A stretch of 64,000 nt of DNA from Chryseobacterium sp. SORGH_AS_0447. GTDB taxonomy: Bacteria > Bacteroidota > Bacteroidia > Flavobacteriales > Weeksellaceae. The notes beneath the pieces were generated by a model, which did not search any database, was not told the DNA's origin, and was given only the letters and a program-made list of their open reading frames with translations. A program made the position numbers and the translations under genes. Where the stretch lies: positions 3,156,501-3,220,500 of the forward strand of contig NZ_JAUTAR010000001.1 of NCBI RefSeq assembly GCF_030818695.1. The letters run 5' to 3'. Below, piece after piece: positions 54,392 through 62,568 of this stretch (positions are counted from its first letter, which is position 1; every line of letters begins with the position of its first letter).

Positions 54392-54595
54392 TCTTTAATA
54401 ATATGTTCCGTCCGACATTCCGGTATTAAATTATCAATACGCCCGCAACAGCAGGTTTTCTCAATAAGAAATACGGAAAAATACAGGAAGGAATTTGTAT
54501 TTGTATCAGACCGGTGTTCCTACAAAAGTAATGAATTTTTTAAAATTAACGTTTCAGCGGAAATTACGGAATGATGACTTTCTTTAATTTATGAA

Positions 54596-54603
54596 TATCT
54601 TTG
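54596..54603 (+). promoter_or_regulatory. -7 box of rlmH
   Basis: TATCTTTG, perfect TAnnTTTG, 22 bases before the rlmH ATG. The -33 element is not clear. Confidence 0.4.
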
Positions 54604-54625
54604 TCATTTAAAATTAAGCCACAAC

Positions 54626-55099
54626 ATGCAGATCAGTTTACTTTGTATCGGAAAAACAGACGATAAGGAAATTACTTCTTTGATCAATTATTACCTGAAA
54701 CGTCTTCCGAAACACTGGAATTTTGAAATTACTGAAATCCCGGATGTAAAAAATGCGAAAAACCTTTCACCGGATCTCCTGAAAAAAGAAGAGGGAAAAC
54801 TGTTTTTAAACCACATCGACAGGACGGATCTTGTGCTGATCCTGGATGAGAAAGGAAAGCAGTTTACCAGCAGGGAATTCGCCCAGAAAATAGACCATTG
54901 GATGAATGCTTCGGTAAAAAAAATCCATCTGCTGATTGGCGGGGCCTACGGATTTTCAGAAGAAATGTATTCCAGGGCCAACGAGAAAATGTCGCTGTCT
55001 AAAATGACGTTTACCCATCAGATGATCCGGCTGTTTATCGTAGAACAGATCTACCGTGCCGACCAGATCCTACAGGGTAAACCTTATCACAATGACTGA
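54626..55099 (+). CDS. rlmH: 23S rRNA pseudouridine-1915 N3-methyltransferase
   Basis: A 157-residue SPOUT methyltransferase that methylates pseudouridine 1915 of 23S rRNA on assembled ribosomes. Family landmarks are LVLILDEKGKQFTSREFA, the knot region LLIGGAYGFSEEMYSRANEKMSLSKMTFTHQMIRLFIVEQIYRA and the C-terminal GKPYHND. The length equals that of the E. coli protein. Single gene with its own -7 box. Confidence 0.95.
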   Translation: MQISLLCIGKTDDKEITSLINYYLKRLPKHWNFEITEIPDVKNAKNLSPDLLKKEEGKLFLNHIDRTDLVLILDEKGKQFTSREFAQKIDHWMNASVKKIHLLIGGAYGFSEEMYSRANEKMSLSKMTFTHQMIRLFIVEQIYRADQILQGKPYHND

Positions 55100-55105
55100 T
55101 GAAAC

Positions 55106-55145
55106 GGTTAAGGCTCGGGCCGGCAAGCCGGCCCGAGCCTTAACC
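55106..55145. repeat. 40-bp GC-rich perfect palindrome
   Basis: Two 19-base arms (ggttaaggctcgggccggc and its exact complement) flank an AA loop between the convergent rlmH and PAP2 genes. It is far richer in GC than its surroundings and has no T tract, so it is either a bidirectional terminator of an unusual kind or a REP-like element. Confidence 0.7.
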
Positions 55146-55170
55146 CGGATATTTTAAATACGTATCGTCT

Positions 55171-55737
55171 TTATAAAGCGACTGACTGCTTGATGATTAC
55201 TTTTTTCGCAAGCGTACCGAAGATGATTCCAAGAACAGATCCCGCGAATGCGCCTACCAGAATATCTCCCGGAAAATGCACGCCCAAATAAATCCTGCTG
55301 TAAGAAACGACCACCGCCCATACAAACAGCACATAAGGAAACCATCTGAGCTTACGCCCCAATAAAATAGTAAGGTAAGTCGCCAGGAAAAAGGTATTGG
55401 AAGCATGGGAAGAATAAAAGCCGAACTGTCCGCCGCATTTCACGATTCTCATGACATGCTCCAGACTCGGATCATGACACGGACGAAGTCTTTCGACACC
55501 GTGCTTGAAAACACCCGCCAGCTGGTCGGAAACCGTAACCCCGATGGCGACGAAAATCAGGATAAAAACCAAAGACCGCAGCTTATAGTTTTTAAATAAA
55601 AAATAAAAGAAAATAATATACAGCGGAACCCAAATCCACGTACTGGAAATCAACATCCAGAACTGGTCGAAACGGGAGTCTCCCAAATTATTGAGAAACA
55701 GAAAGACTTTTTTATCTTCCAGAACAAGCTCCTCCAT
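55171..55737 (-). CDS. PAP2-family membrane phosphatase
   Basis: A 188-residue protein with about five helices and the three phosphatase motifs: KHGVERLRP (K-x6-RP), YSSHAS (the PSGH motif with Ser and Ala substitutions but the catalytic His kept) and SRIYLGVHFPGD (SR-x5-H-x3-D). Members dephosphorylate lipid phosphates such as undecaprenyl pyrophosphate, phosphatidylglycerol phosphate or lipid A. It follows tatA by 6 bases in one unit. Confidence 0.88.
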   Translation of the reverse strand: MEELVLEDKKVFLFLNNLGDSRFDQFWMLISSTWIWVPLYIIFFYFLFKNYKLRSLVFILIFVAIGVTVSDQLAGVFKHGVERLRPCHDPSLEHVMRIVKCGGQFGFYSSHASNTFFLATYLTILLGRKLRWFPYVLFVWAVVVSYSRIYLGVHFPGDILVGAFAGSVLGIIFGTLAKKVIIKQSVAL

Positions 55738-55743
55738 CCTCTC

Positions 55744-56079
55744 CTATCTGCTTACAGGTCCTTCATAGGTTTCGTCGTCAGAAGGCTTGGGTTTCGGAAG
55801 TTCATTGGATGCCTGCGGCTCGGTAAGGGTTTCCTTCTGAACATCATTCATCGGGTTGTAATCTTTTGCCGCATCCTTTACTTTCTCAATTTCACGCTTG
55901 ATTTCGGAAACAGGATTATCTGTTTCTTTCATGATTTCTGTTTTGATATCTTCCACGGCACCACGCATTTTACGTACGCCAGCGCCCAGGTCGCGTGCAA
56001 TCTGAGGAAGTTTGTCCGGTCCGAATAATACAACGATTGCCACGGCAATCAGTGCCATTTCTCCAATGCTTAATTCCAT
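55744..56079 (-). CDS. tatA: Twin-arginine translocase subunit TatA/TatB family
   Basis: A 111-residue protein: one N-terminal helix (IGEMALIAVAIVVLF), the hinge FGPDKLPQIARDLG, an amphipathic helix to about residue 70, and a charged, proline-rich tail. These are the hallmarks of TatA/B/E, the pore-forming or receptor subunit of the Tat export system for folded proteins. No tatC is next to it. It is co-transcribed with the PAP2 gene. Confidence 0.9.
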   Translation of the reverse strand: MELSIGEMALIAVAIVVLFGPDKLPQIARDLGAGVRKMRGAVEDIKTEIMKETDNPVSEIKREIEKVKDAAKDYNPMNDVQKETLTEPQASNELPKPKPSDDETYEGPVSR

Positions 56080-56189
56080 ATGGTAAAATTACGAAAGTTA
56101 TACGAAACTGGATGTTAAATATTAATTTTTAATGAAATATTAAGTTTTGATTATCTACATATTCCGCTAGATGACATTTCTAAATAAAA

Positions 56190-56226
56190 AGAGCAACTCC
56201 CAAAACGAATTGCCTTTTTTAAATAT
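56190..56226 (-). terminator. Probable terminator of the TetA-like gene
   Basis: On the minus strand AAAAAAGGCAATTC and GAGTTGCTCTTTTT can pair imperfectly with a central GCAA/TTGC core, followed by a T run, just past the exporter gene's stop. Confidence 0.5.
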
Positions 56227-56232
56227 TTAGGT

Positions 56233-57465
56233 TTAAATCTCCTGATTTTTAATTCCTTTTCTTTTAAAATTAAAATACGTAATCACTACGCTGACCGACA
56301 TTAAAATAAATGCCAGGAAAAAAGGTGCTCCCGGAAATTTCAGGGAAGAATCGTCTTTACTGAACTGATAATACAGGCTGGCCATCAGCGGCGGGCCAAT
56401 CGTGGAGGTAACGCTCATCAGGCTGGTTAATGCCCCCTGCAGTTCTCCCTGCTCATTGGCAGCAACATTTTTGGTGATTACAGATTGCAGGGACGGTCCG
56501 CAGATTCCGCCCAGACAGTAAGGAATAAGAATGGCAAACATCATCCAGCCCTCTGTGGCAAAAGAAAACAGCAGCATCCCCATCGCATACATGCCAAGAC
56601 CTATGTAGATACTTTTGTATTCCCCAAGTTTCGGGGTTGTCCATCTGATCAGAACACCCTGTACAAGCGCGACAAGGATACCGACAACTCCCAAAGAGAC
56701 TCCAACGGTAAATTCGCTCCATTTAAACTGACCGATGGTAAAAAAGCTCCAGTTGCTCTGCACGGCGTGGCCCGCGACATATACAAGAAAAAGAGCAGCT
56801 ACCAGCCCGGAAAGCTCGGGATGCCTGAACAAAAATTTAAGCGATCCGATGGGATTGGCGCGTTTCCAGTCGAATTCCCTTCTTTTATCCTTATCCAGAC
56901 TTTCAGGAAGGATAAAATAACCATAAAGGAAATTAACAAGACATAATATCGCCGCTGCATAAAAAGGCATTCTCGCCCCGAAATGTCCCAAAGCGCCGCC
57001 AATCAGCGGACCAATAATAAAGCCCAAGCCGAATGCAGCCCCAATAAGCCCGAAGTTTTTTGCGCGGTCTTCATCTGTAGAAATATCGGCAATATAAGCA
57101 CTGGCCGTCGTAAAACTCGCACCGGTAATCCCGGCAATAACTCTTCCGACAAAAAGCAGCCAGATCGTAGGAGCAATAGCCAGGAAAATATAGTCTACGG
57201 TAAACCCGAAAAGGGATATCAGAATAATCGGCCTTCTTCCGAATTTATCACTCAGGTTTCCGACCACGGGAGAAAATACGAACTGGGTAAAGGCATATGC
57301 AAAACTCAGCCAGCCGCCGTATTTTGCAGCTTCTCTTACATTTCCGTGGATGAGCTCCTCAATAAGCTTCGGAATCACAGGGATAATAATTCCCAGGCCA
57401 ATTACATCAATCAGCAGGGTAATAAAGATAAAGCCAATGGCCGCCTTTTTCTTCGAATTTTCCAT
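56233..57465 (-). CDS. TetA-like MFS drug:H+ antiporter
   Basis: A 410-residue 12-helix transporter of the DHA1/TCR-Tet type: [21 protein letters not shown] in helix 1, the loop motif [17 protein letters not shown] (motif A), and [19 protein letters not shown] (motif C of antiporters). It resembles TCR/Tet exporters that are chromosomal in environmental Bacteroidetes. The drug it exports, if any, cannot be told. A -7-like box (TATTTTTG at 57473-57480) abuts the start. Single gene. Confidence 0.88.
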   Translation of the reverse strand: MENSKKKAAIGFIFITLLIDVIGLGIIIPVIPKLIEELIHGNVREAAKYGGWLSFAYAFTQFVFSPVVGNLSDKFGRRPIILISLFGFTVDYIFLAIAPTIWLLFVGRVIAGITGASFTTASAYIADISTDEDRAKNFGLIGAAFGLGFIIGPLIGGALGHFGARMPFYAAAILCLVNFLYGYFILPESLDKDKRREFDWKRANPIGSLKFLFRHPELSGLVAALFLVYVAGHAVQSNWSFFTIGQFKWSEFTVGVSLGVVGILVALVQGVLIRWTTPKLGEYKSIYIGLGMYAMGMLLFSFATEGWMMFAILIPYCLGGICGPSLQSVITKNVAANEQGELQGALTSLMSVTSTIGPPLMASLYYQFSKDDSSLKFPGAPFFLAFILMSVSVVITYFNFKRKGIKNQEI

Positions 57466-57540
57466 ATTGCTGCAAAAATAGCGAAATCAGGGATAATTTG
57501 GAAATGTGAAGGGTGAATAGTGATGGTGAATGGTGAATTG

Positions 57541-57840
57541 TCAATTTGCTGGGCAAGTGAATTTTCTACAACTGGAAATTGACCATTGACTCGAAGAAAT
57601 TGACCATTGACAAAATGGGAACGCTCAATGGTCAATTTTGCTGCGCAAGTGAATTTTTCATCAACTACAATTGACCATTGACTCGGAGAAATTGACCATT
57701 GACAAAATAGGAATGCTCAATGGTCAATTTTGCTGCGCAAGTGAATTTTTCATCAACTACAATTGACCATTGACTCGGAGAAATTGACCATTGACAAAAT
57801 AGGAATGCTCAATGGTCAATTTTGCTTCGCAAGTGAATTG
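57541..57840. repeat. 92-bp tandem repeat, just over three copies
   Basis: The anchor gct(g/t)(g/c)gcaagtgaatt occurs at 57548, 57640, 57732 and 57824, exactly 92 bases apart. Inside each unit AAATTGACCATTGA faces TCAATGGTCAATTT across a loop of about 14 bases, so every copy can form a 14-bp hairpin. The later copies are almost identical; the first is more divergent. Confidence 0.85.
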
Positions 57841-57967
57841 TATAACACGCCAAATTCACCATTGACCCCGAAGGAAATTCACTATTGACATCAGGAAAGG
57901 CCATCCTTATTCCCAAAGGTCAACTGCCGCAATTTAACCTTAGACTTTAAACCCTAAACTTTAAACC

Positions 57968-58000
57968 AAAAAAAGCCTTTCATTACTGAAAGGCTTTTTT
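57968..58000 (-). terminator. Terminator of secDF
   Basis: AAAAAAGCCTTTC and GAAAGGCTTTTTT pair perfectly across a 6-base loop about 20 bases after the secDF stop. Confidence 0.85.
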
Positions 58001-58020
58001 CTTATTTATTGTAGTATACA

Positions 58021-60930
58021 TTATTTTGAAGCAAGTACTTCTTTAGTCGTTGTCGTCTTGCCGTGAACTTCGTCTTCCTTACCTGTTTTCAGGAAGTCGT
58101 AAGCGATAGCCGATGCAACGAAGATCGATGAATAAGTACCAAATCCGATACCGATTAACATCGCAAACATAAATCCTCTCAGGTTATCTCCACCAAAGAT
58201 GAAGATCGCCAGGATCACCAAAATGGTAGTGAATGAGGTGTTGAATGTTCTACCCAATGTGCTCGAAATAGAGTCATCGAATAATCCTGCCAATGTTAAA
58301 GATTTCTTCTCTCTCAGGTACTCCCTGATTCTGTCGAAGATAATTACCGTATCGTTGATAGAGTATCCCAATACCGTAAGAATCGCAGCAACAAAATCCT
58401 GGTTGATCTCCATGTTGAACGGCATATATTTATGAAGCAATGAATAAGCTCCAAGAATAATTACCGCATCGTGGAACAAGGCTGCTACTGCACCTAAAGA
58501 GAACTGCCATTTTCTGAATCGTACCAAAATGTATATGAAGATCATTGCCAACGCAGCTACAACGGCGTAGATTCCGTGCACCTGAATATCATCAGCAACA
58601 GAAGGTCCTACTTTTTCGGAAGAAACAATTCCGGCGTGATCCTTGTCTGCAGATTTGAAATCTTTCAGGGTGGTTCCGGCAGGTAAGTTTGATTTTAAAC
58701 CTTCAAACAATTTCTGTTCGATAATCTGGTCAGCTTTCAGAGATTCGTCTTCGATAAGATAATCCGTAGAGATTTTTAACTGCTTTTCGTTTCCGAAAGT
58801 TTTAGCCTCAACAGAAGAGTTTTTCCCATCTTTCGTTTTGAAAAGTGCTACTAATTTTTCTTCAATATCTTCAGCTTTTACATTTTTATCGAATCGCACG
58901 ACATAGTTTCTACCTCCGGTAAAGTCGATACCGTATTTGAAGCCGTGTGTAGCGATAGAAATGATACAAACTACCGTTAAAATAGCTGAGAAGATATAAG
59001 CATACTTTCTCTTTCCAATGAAATCGATCCAGGTATTTCTGAACAGGTTTTTCGTTGCCGGAGTCCATACGGAAAGTCCTTTTCCTTTATTTAATCTCGA
59101 GAAGATCATTGCTCTGGAAAGAAGTACGGAGGTGAATAACGTCATCGCAATACCGATCATTAACGTCAGTGCAAAACCTTTAATAGGTCCTGTTCCGAAG
59201 AAGAACAATACAACTGCAGTTAAGAACGTAGTCGTGTGACCGTCGATAATCGCATTCAAAGCATGTTTGAAACCGTCTTTGTACGCTTCCAGGATACTTT
59301 TCCCTGCAAATAATTCTTCTTTTGTTCTTTCGTAAATAATTACGTTCGTGTCGACCGCGACTGCCATCGTCAGAACGATACCTGCGATCCCCGGAAGGGT
59401 TAGGGTAAAGTCACCCGAATCCATAATTCCGAAAATGTAGAATAAGTTGATAACCATTGCAATTACCGCATATACACCCGCTCCACCGTAGTAGAAAATA
59501 ATGTAAACGATAATGATAGCAAATGCAATGATGAATGACATTAAACCGGAATCAATAGCTTCCTGCCCTAATGACGGACCTACTACCGTAGCCTGAACTA
59601 CTTTTGCACCCGCCGGCAATTTTCCTGCTCCTAAAACGTCTACCAATTCTTTCGCCTCTTCCTGAGAGAAGTTTCCGGAGATCTGTGTTCTACCGTTTGG
59701 AATGGCATTTACAACGTTCGGTGCCGTGTATACCCTGTTATCTAAGGTAACCGCTACCGGCTTCCCTACGTTTTTCTCGGTAAGGGTTTTCCATTCTTTA
59801 GCACCTTTGGAATCCATCTGCATATCTACTACAACTCTGCTTAATTCGTCATAGCCGATGTTTGCACTTTCCACAGCACCGTCTACCGGAGCTTTCTGGT
59901 TGATGTTTCCTCTGATCGCATATAATACAAGGCTTTCCGCATCATTAGCTTCAGGCTTGTATCCCCACATAAATTGGGTATATTTTATGTTGGCAGGACG
60001 TAAAGACTGAGCCACTTTGCTGTTCAAGATTTTGTTTACAGCAGCTGTGTCAGATAATTTTACATTGGCTACCCCATTGGTTCTTAACTTGTCGATGTGT
60101 AAAAGATTCATGAAGTTCGTGCTCTTAGCCACTCCCATAGAATCTCCTTTTGCAGCGATAACCGAAGTTAATGTCTGGAAATAAGGTGCTACTTCAGGAA
60201 CCTGCTGTACTTCCCAGAACTGCAGTTTTGCAGAGGTCTGAAGCATCTTCTTCACTTTATCGATGTCCTTCATCCCCGGCATTTCCACAGAAATTCTCGC
60301 AGTACCCGGAACTCTCTGAACGTTCGGCTGGATCGCTCCAAGCTTATCGATTCTGGTTCTGATTACTTCGAAAGCTGTTCCTACAGAAGCATCGATTTTT
60401 CTTTTGACGATGTTTTTTACCTGATCATCAGGCGTGTTGTACTTTACTTCCGTAAGCGTAGTATTTCCGAAAAGCTCCGGATCCGCCAACTTTAGGTTTG
60501 TACCTTTAGCTCTGTTGATTGCATCGAACTGCTCAAAGAAATTGTCGATGTAAGATTTTGTGGAATTCTTCTGAACTTCATCCGTTTTGTTTAAAGCCTC
60601 GATCAGAATCGGGTTAGTAGAATAATTCGTTAAATCATTCACAAGATCCCTCTGGTTGATCTCCAAAAGAACGTTGATCCCGCCTTTAAGGTCAAGACCA
60701 AGCTTCATTTCCTTCTCTTGGGCTTTGGTGTAATAAAGTTTAGTGAATCCCAGATTCAGCGTATCCTTCGAAAGTTTTGCAATCTCTTTCTGATACTTTT
60801 CCGGATTGTCTCCTGCAACAGCAGTTGCCTGCCTTTCAATTTTGCCGGCGTACCATGTTGGTAATAGCTCGTTTAAGCAAATTAACCCTAGTACAATAGC
60901 AACAATTGTAATAAGTCCTTTTCCTTGCAT
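58021..60930 (-). CDS. secDF: Fused protein translocase subunit SecDF
   Basis: A 969-residue fusion of SecD (about 1-640) and SecF (about 650-950), as usual in Bacteroidetes. An N-terminal helix is followed by the large periplasmic domain. GLDLKGGINVLLEI, the VPGTARISVEMPGMKD and VDVLGAGKLPAG regions and the six-helix block with ILTMAVAVDTNVIIYERTKEEL and GFALTLMIGIAMTLFTSVL mark SecD; GIDFTGGRNYVVRF and SINDTVIIFDRIRE mark SecF. It uses proton motive force to finish export through SecYEG. A TATATTTG box at 60960-60967 probably drives it. Confidence 0.96.
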   Translation of the reverse strand: MQGKGLITIVAIVLGLICLNELLPTWYAGKIERQATAVAGDNPEKYQKEIAKLSKDTLNLGFTKLYYTKAQEKEMKLGLDLKGGINVLLEINQRDLVNDLTNYSTNPILIEALNKTDEVQKNSTKSYIDNFFEQFDAINRAKGTNLKLADPELFGNTTLTEVKYNTPDDQVKNIVKRKIDASVGTAFEVIRTRIDKLGAIQPNVQRVPGTARISVEMPGMKDIDKVKKMLQTSAKLQFWEVQQVPEVAPYFQTLTSVIAAKGDSMGVAKSTNFMNLLHIDKLRTNGVANVKLSDTAAVNKILNSKVAQSLRPANIKYTQFMWGYKPEANDAESLVLYAIRGNINQKAPVDGAVESANIGYDELSRVVVDMQMDSKGAKEWKTLTEKNVGKPVAVTLDNRVYTAPNVVNAIPNGRTQISGNFSQEEAKELVDVLGAGKLPAGAKVVQATVVGPSLGQEAIDSGLMSFIIAFAIIIVYIIFYYGGAGVYAVIAMVINLFYIFGIMDSGDFTLTLPGIAGIVLTMAVAVDTNVIIYERTKEELFAGKSILEAYKDGFKHALNAIIDGHTTTFLTAVVLFFFGTGPIKGFALTLMIGIAMTLFTSVLLSRAMIFSRLNKGKGLSVWTPATKNLFRNTWIDFIGKRKYAYIFSAILTVVCIISIATHGFKYGIDFTGGRNYVVRFDKNVKAEDIEEKLVALFKTKDGKNSSVEAKTFGNEKQLKISTDYLIEDESLKADQIIEQKLFEGLKSNLPAGTTLKDFKSADKDHAGIVSSEKVGPSVADDIQVHGIYAVVAALAMIFIYILVRFRKWQFSLGAVAALFHDAVIILGAYSLLHKYMPFNMEINQDFVAAILTVLGYSINDTVIIFDRIREYLREKKSLTLAGLFDDSISSTLGRTFNTSFTTILVILAIFIFGGDNLRGFMFAMLIGIGFGTYSSIFVASAIAYDFLKTGKEDEVHGKTTTTKEVLASK

Positions 60931-60959
60931 TTTGTTATAACTACGTTAAATTAAGTCGG

Positions 60960-60967
60960 CAAATATA
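60960..60967 (-). promoter_or_regulatory. -7 box of secDF
   Basis: The minus strand reads TATATTTG, a perfect TAnnTTTG, 29 bases before the secDF start; no clear -33 element. Confidence 0.4.
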
Positions 60968-61143
60968 ATCATTTTCTTGAATTTTATGAATTTTAAGTAC
61001 AGAAATCGTTTATTTTCAGACATATCGGCAGTCTTATTTTTATTTAAGATTCCATATTTTTTTTGTGGTATATAAAGGAAGTTTTCAAAGCTCCATTGGT
61101 ACGGAATTTTCACTCAGTTTAATGCACTAAATATCAAAATATT

Positions 61144-62505
61144 ATGAAAAAACTACTTTTTTATGCAAGTCTTTTTTCTTCCTGTATGTTTAATGCCCAG
61201 AGCATTACACTGGAAGAATTTGCGACCGGGTTTACCGCGCCCGTAGAAATGGTACATGCGAACGACAGCCGCATGTTTGTAGTACAGCAAAACGGAATCA
61301 TTAAAATCTTACAAGCCAATGGAACAGTAAATTCTACTAATTTTTTAAACATCAGCTCTAAAATCACTTATGGAGGAGAAAGAGGCCTTCTCGGACTGGC
61401 ATTTCACCCGCAATACCCTACGAACGGGTATTTTTTTGTTTATTACAACGACACTAGCGGAAACATTACGGTAGCCCGGTACACCAGAAGCACGACTAAT
61501 CCGGATCTGGCAGATCCTTCAACGGAAAAGATCATCCTGAACGTACCGAAGCCTTTCGATAACCACAATGGCGGAAGTATCCACTTTGCACCCGACGGCT
61601 ATCTCTGGGTAGTGACCGGTGACGGAGGAAGCGGCGGAGATCCGAACAATAATGCCCAGAACAAAAATTCCCTGTTGGGTAAACTGTTAAGGCTGGACAT
61701 CAATTCCACCGGCGCTTATAATATTCCGGCGGGAAATCCTTTTGTGGGAATCGACGGAGCTGATGAAGTCTGGGCCTACGGGTTACGGAATGCCTGGAAA
61801 TTTAATTTTGATACCGCTTCCGGCAATGTCATGATTGCAGATGTCGGCCAGGGCCAGATTGAAGAAATCAACCGGATGCCTTTAACCCAGGCGGGAATCA
61901 ATTACGGCTGGAGATGCTATGAAGGCAATAATTCCTATAATACGACAGGTTGTGCTGCCCAATCGACAATGACATTTCCTGTGGCGGCTTACGATCATTC
62001 AGGCGGAAAATGTTCTATTACCGGAGGATATGTTTACCGCGGAACCCAATATCCGGCTTTGCAGGGTAGGTATTTCTTCGCCGATTACTGTTCCACCCAG
62101 ATCGGAAGCCTCAATCCGGATGATTCCATTACGTGGAGCGCTGCTTCTACCGGAAATAATTTTTCCACTTTCGGAATAAATAATCAGAATGAACTTTTTG
62201 TAGCTGCCCTGAACGGAAAAATCTTCAGGCTGACGACTTCAGTATTAGGCACTCAGGAAAGTGATCTTTCAACCTCAATAAAGGTCTATCCTAATCCGGC
62301 TTCAAAAGCCGTTTTCATTGAAGGACTAAAGGATAAAAATGCCCATATTGAGATCATCAACTTCGAAGGCAGAAGAGTATTGGAGCAGGGAAAGATCGAA
62401 AGTGACAACAGCATCAATATTTCAGGAATTCCGGCGGGCGTTTACTTCATCAATATCAATTCAGGAAATCTAAAATCGTACAGTAAAAAATTAATTATCA
62501 AATAA
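61144..62505 (+). CDS. Secreted PQQ-type sugar dehydrogenase (Asd-like) with T9SS sorting tail
   Basis: A 453-residue protein. A signal peptide of about 18 residues is followed by a six-bladed propeller of the glucose/sorbosone dehydrogenase family (Asd-type soluble PQQ GDH): GLLGLAFHPQYPTNGYFFVYYND, HNGGSIHFAPDGYLWVVTGDGGSGGDPNN (catalytic His and calcium-site residues), VWAYGLRNAWKFNFD and YGWRCYEGN. From about residue 380 the end is a type A T9SS sorting domain (VYPNPASKAVFIEG ... GVYFININSG ... KKLIIK), which sends the protein across the outer membrane. PQQ genes are not in the window; the substrate is unknown. Confidence 0.88.
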   Translation: MKKLLFYASLFSSCMFNAQSITLEEFATGFTAPVEMVHANDSRMFVVQQNGIIKILQANGTVNSTNFLNISSKITYGGERGLLGLAFHPQYPTNGYFFVYYNDTSGNITVARYTRSTTNPDLADPSTEKIILNVPKPFDNHNGGSIHFAPDGYLWVVTGDGGSGGDPNNNAQNKNSLLGKLLRLDINSTGAYNIPAGNPFVGIDGADEVWAYGLRNAWKFNFDTASGNVMIADVGQGQIEEINRMPLTQAGINYGWRCYEGNNSYNTTGCAAQSTMTFPVAAYDHSGGKCSITGGYVYRGTQYPALQGRYFFADYCSTQIGSLNPDDSITWSAASTGNNFSTFGINNQNELFVAALNGKIFRLTTSVLGTQESDLSTSIKVYPNPASKAVFIEGLKDKNAHIEIINFEGRRVLEQGKIESDNSINISGIPAGVYFININSGNLKSYSKKLIIK

Positions 62506-62522
62506 TTTTTTTTCAGATAGTT

Positions 62523-62568
62523 TTTAAGGCCTCAATTCAAACTCTTTTTGGTTGGGGCTTTTTTAATG
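62523..62568. terminator. Possible bidirectional terminator
   Basis: AAGGCCTCAA and TTGGGGCTTTTTT pair with one or two mismatches over a loop of about 16 bases between convergent genes, with a T run on both strands. Confidence 0.5.

Larger units (their letters stand above)
57466..58020. other. Repeat-filled spacer between TetA-like gene and secDF
   Basis: No gene in 555 bases; it holds the 92-base tandem repeat and the secDF terminator listed separately, plus a possible -7 box of the exporter at 57473-57480. Confidence 0.5.

Noticed and set aside
57541..57840. CRISPR array
   Set aside because: The regular spacing is 92 bases, but whole units repeat with no variable spacers and there are no cas genes; it is a simple tandem repeat.
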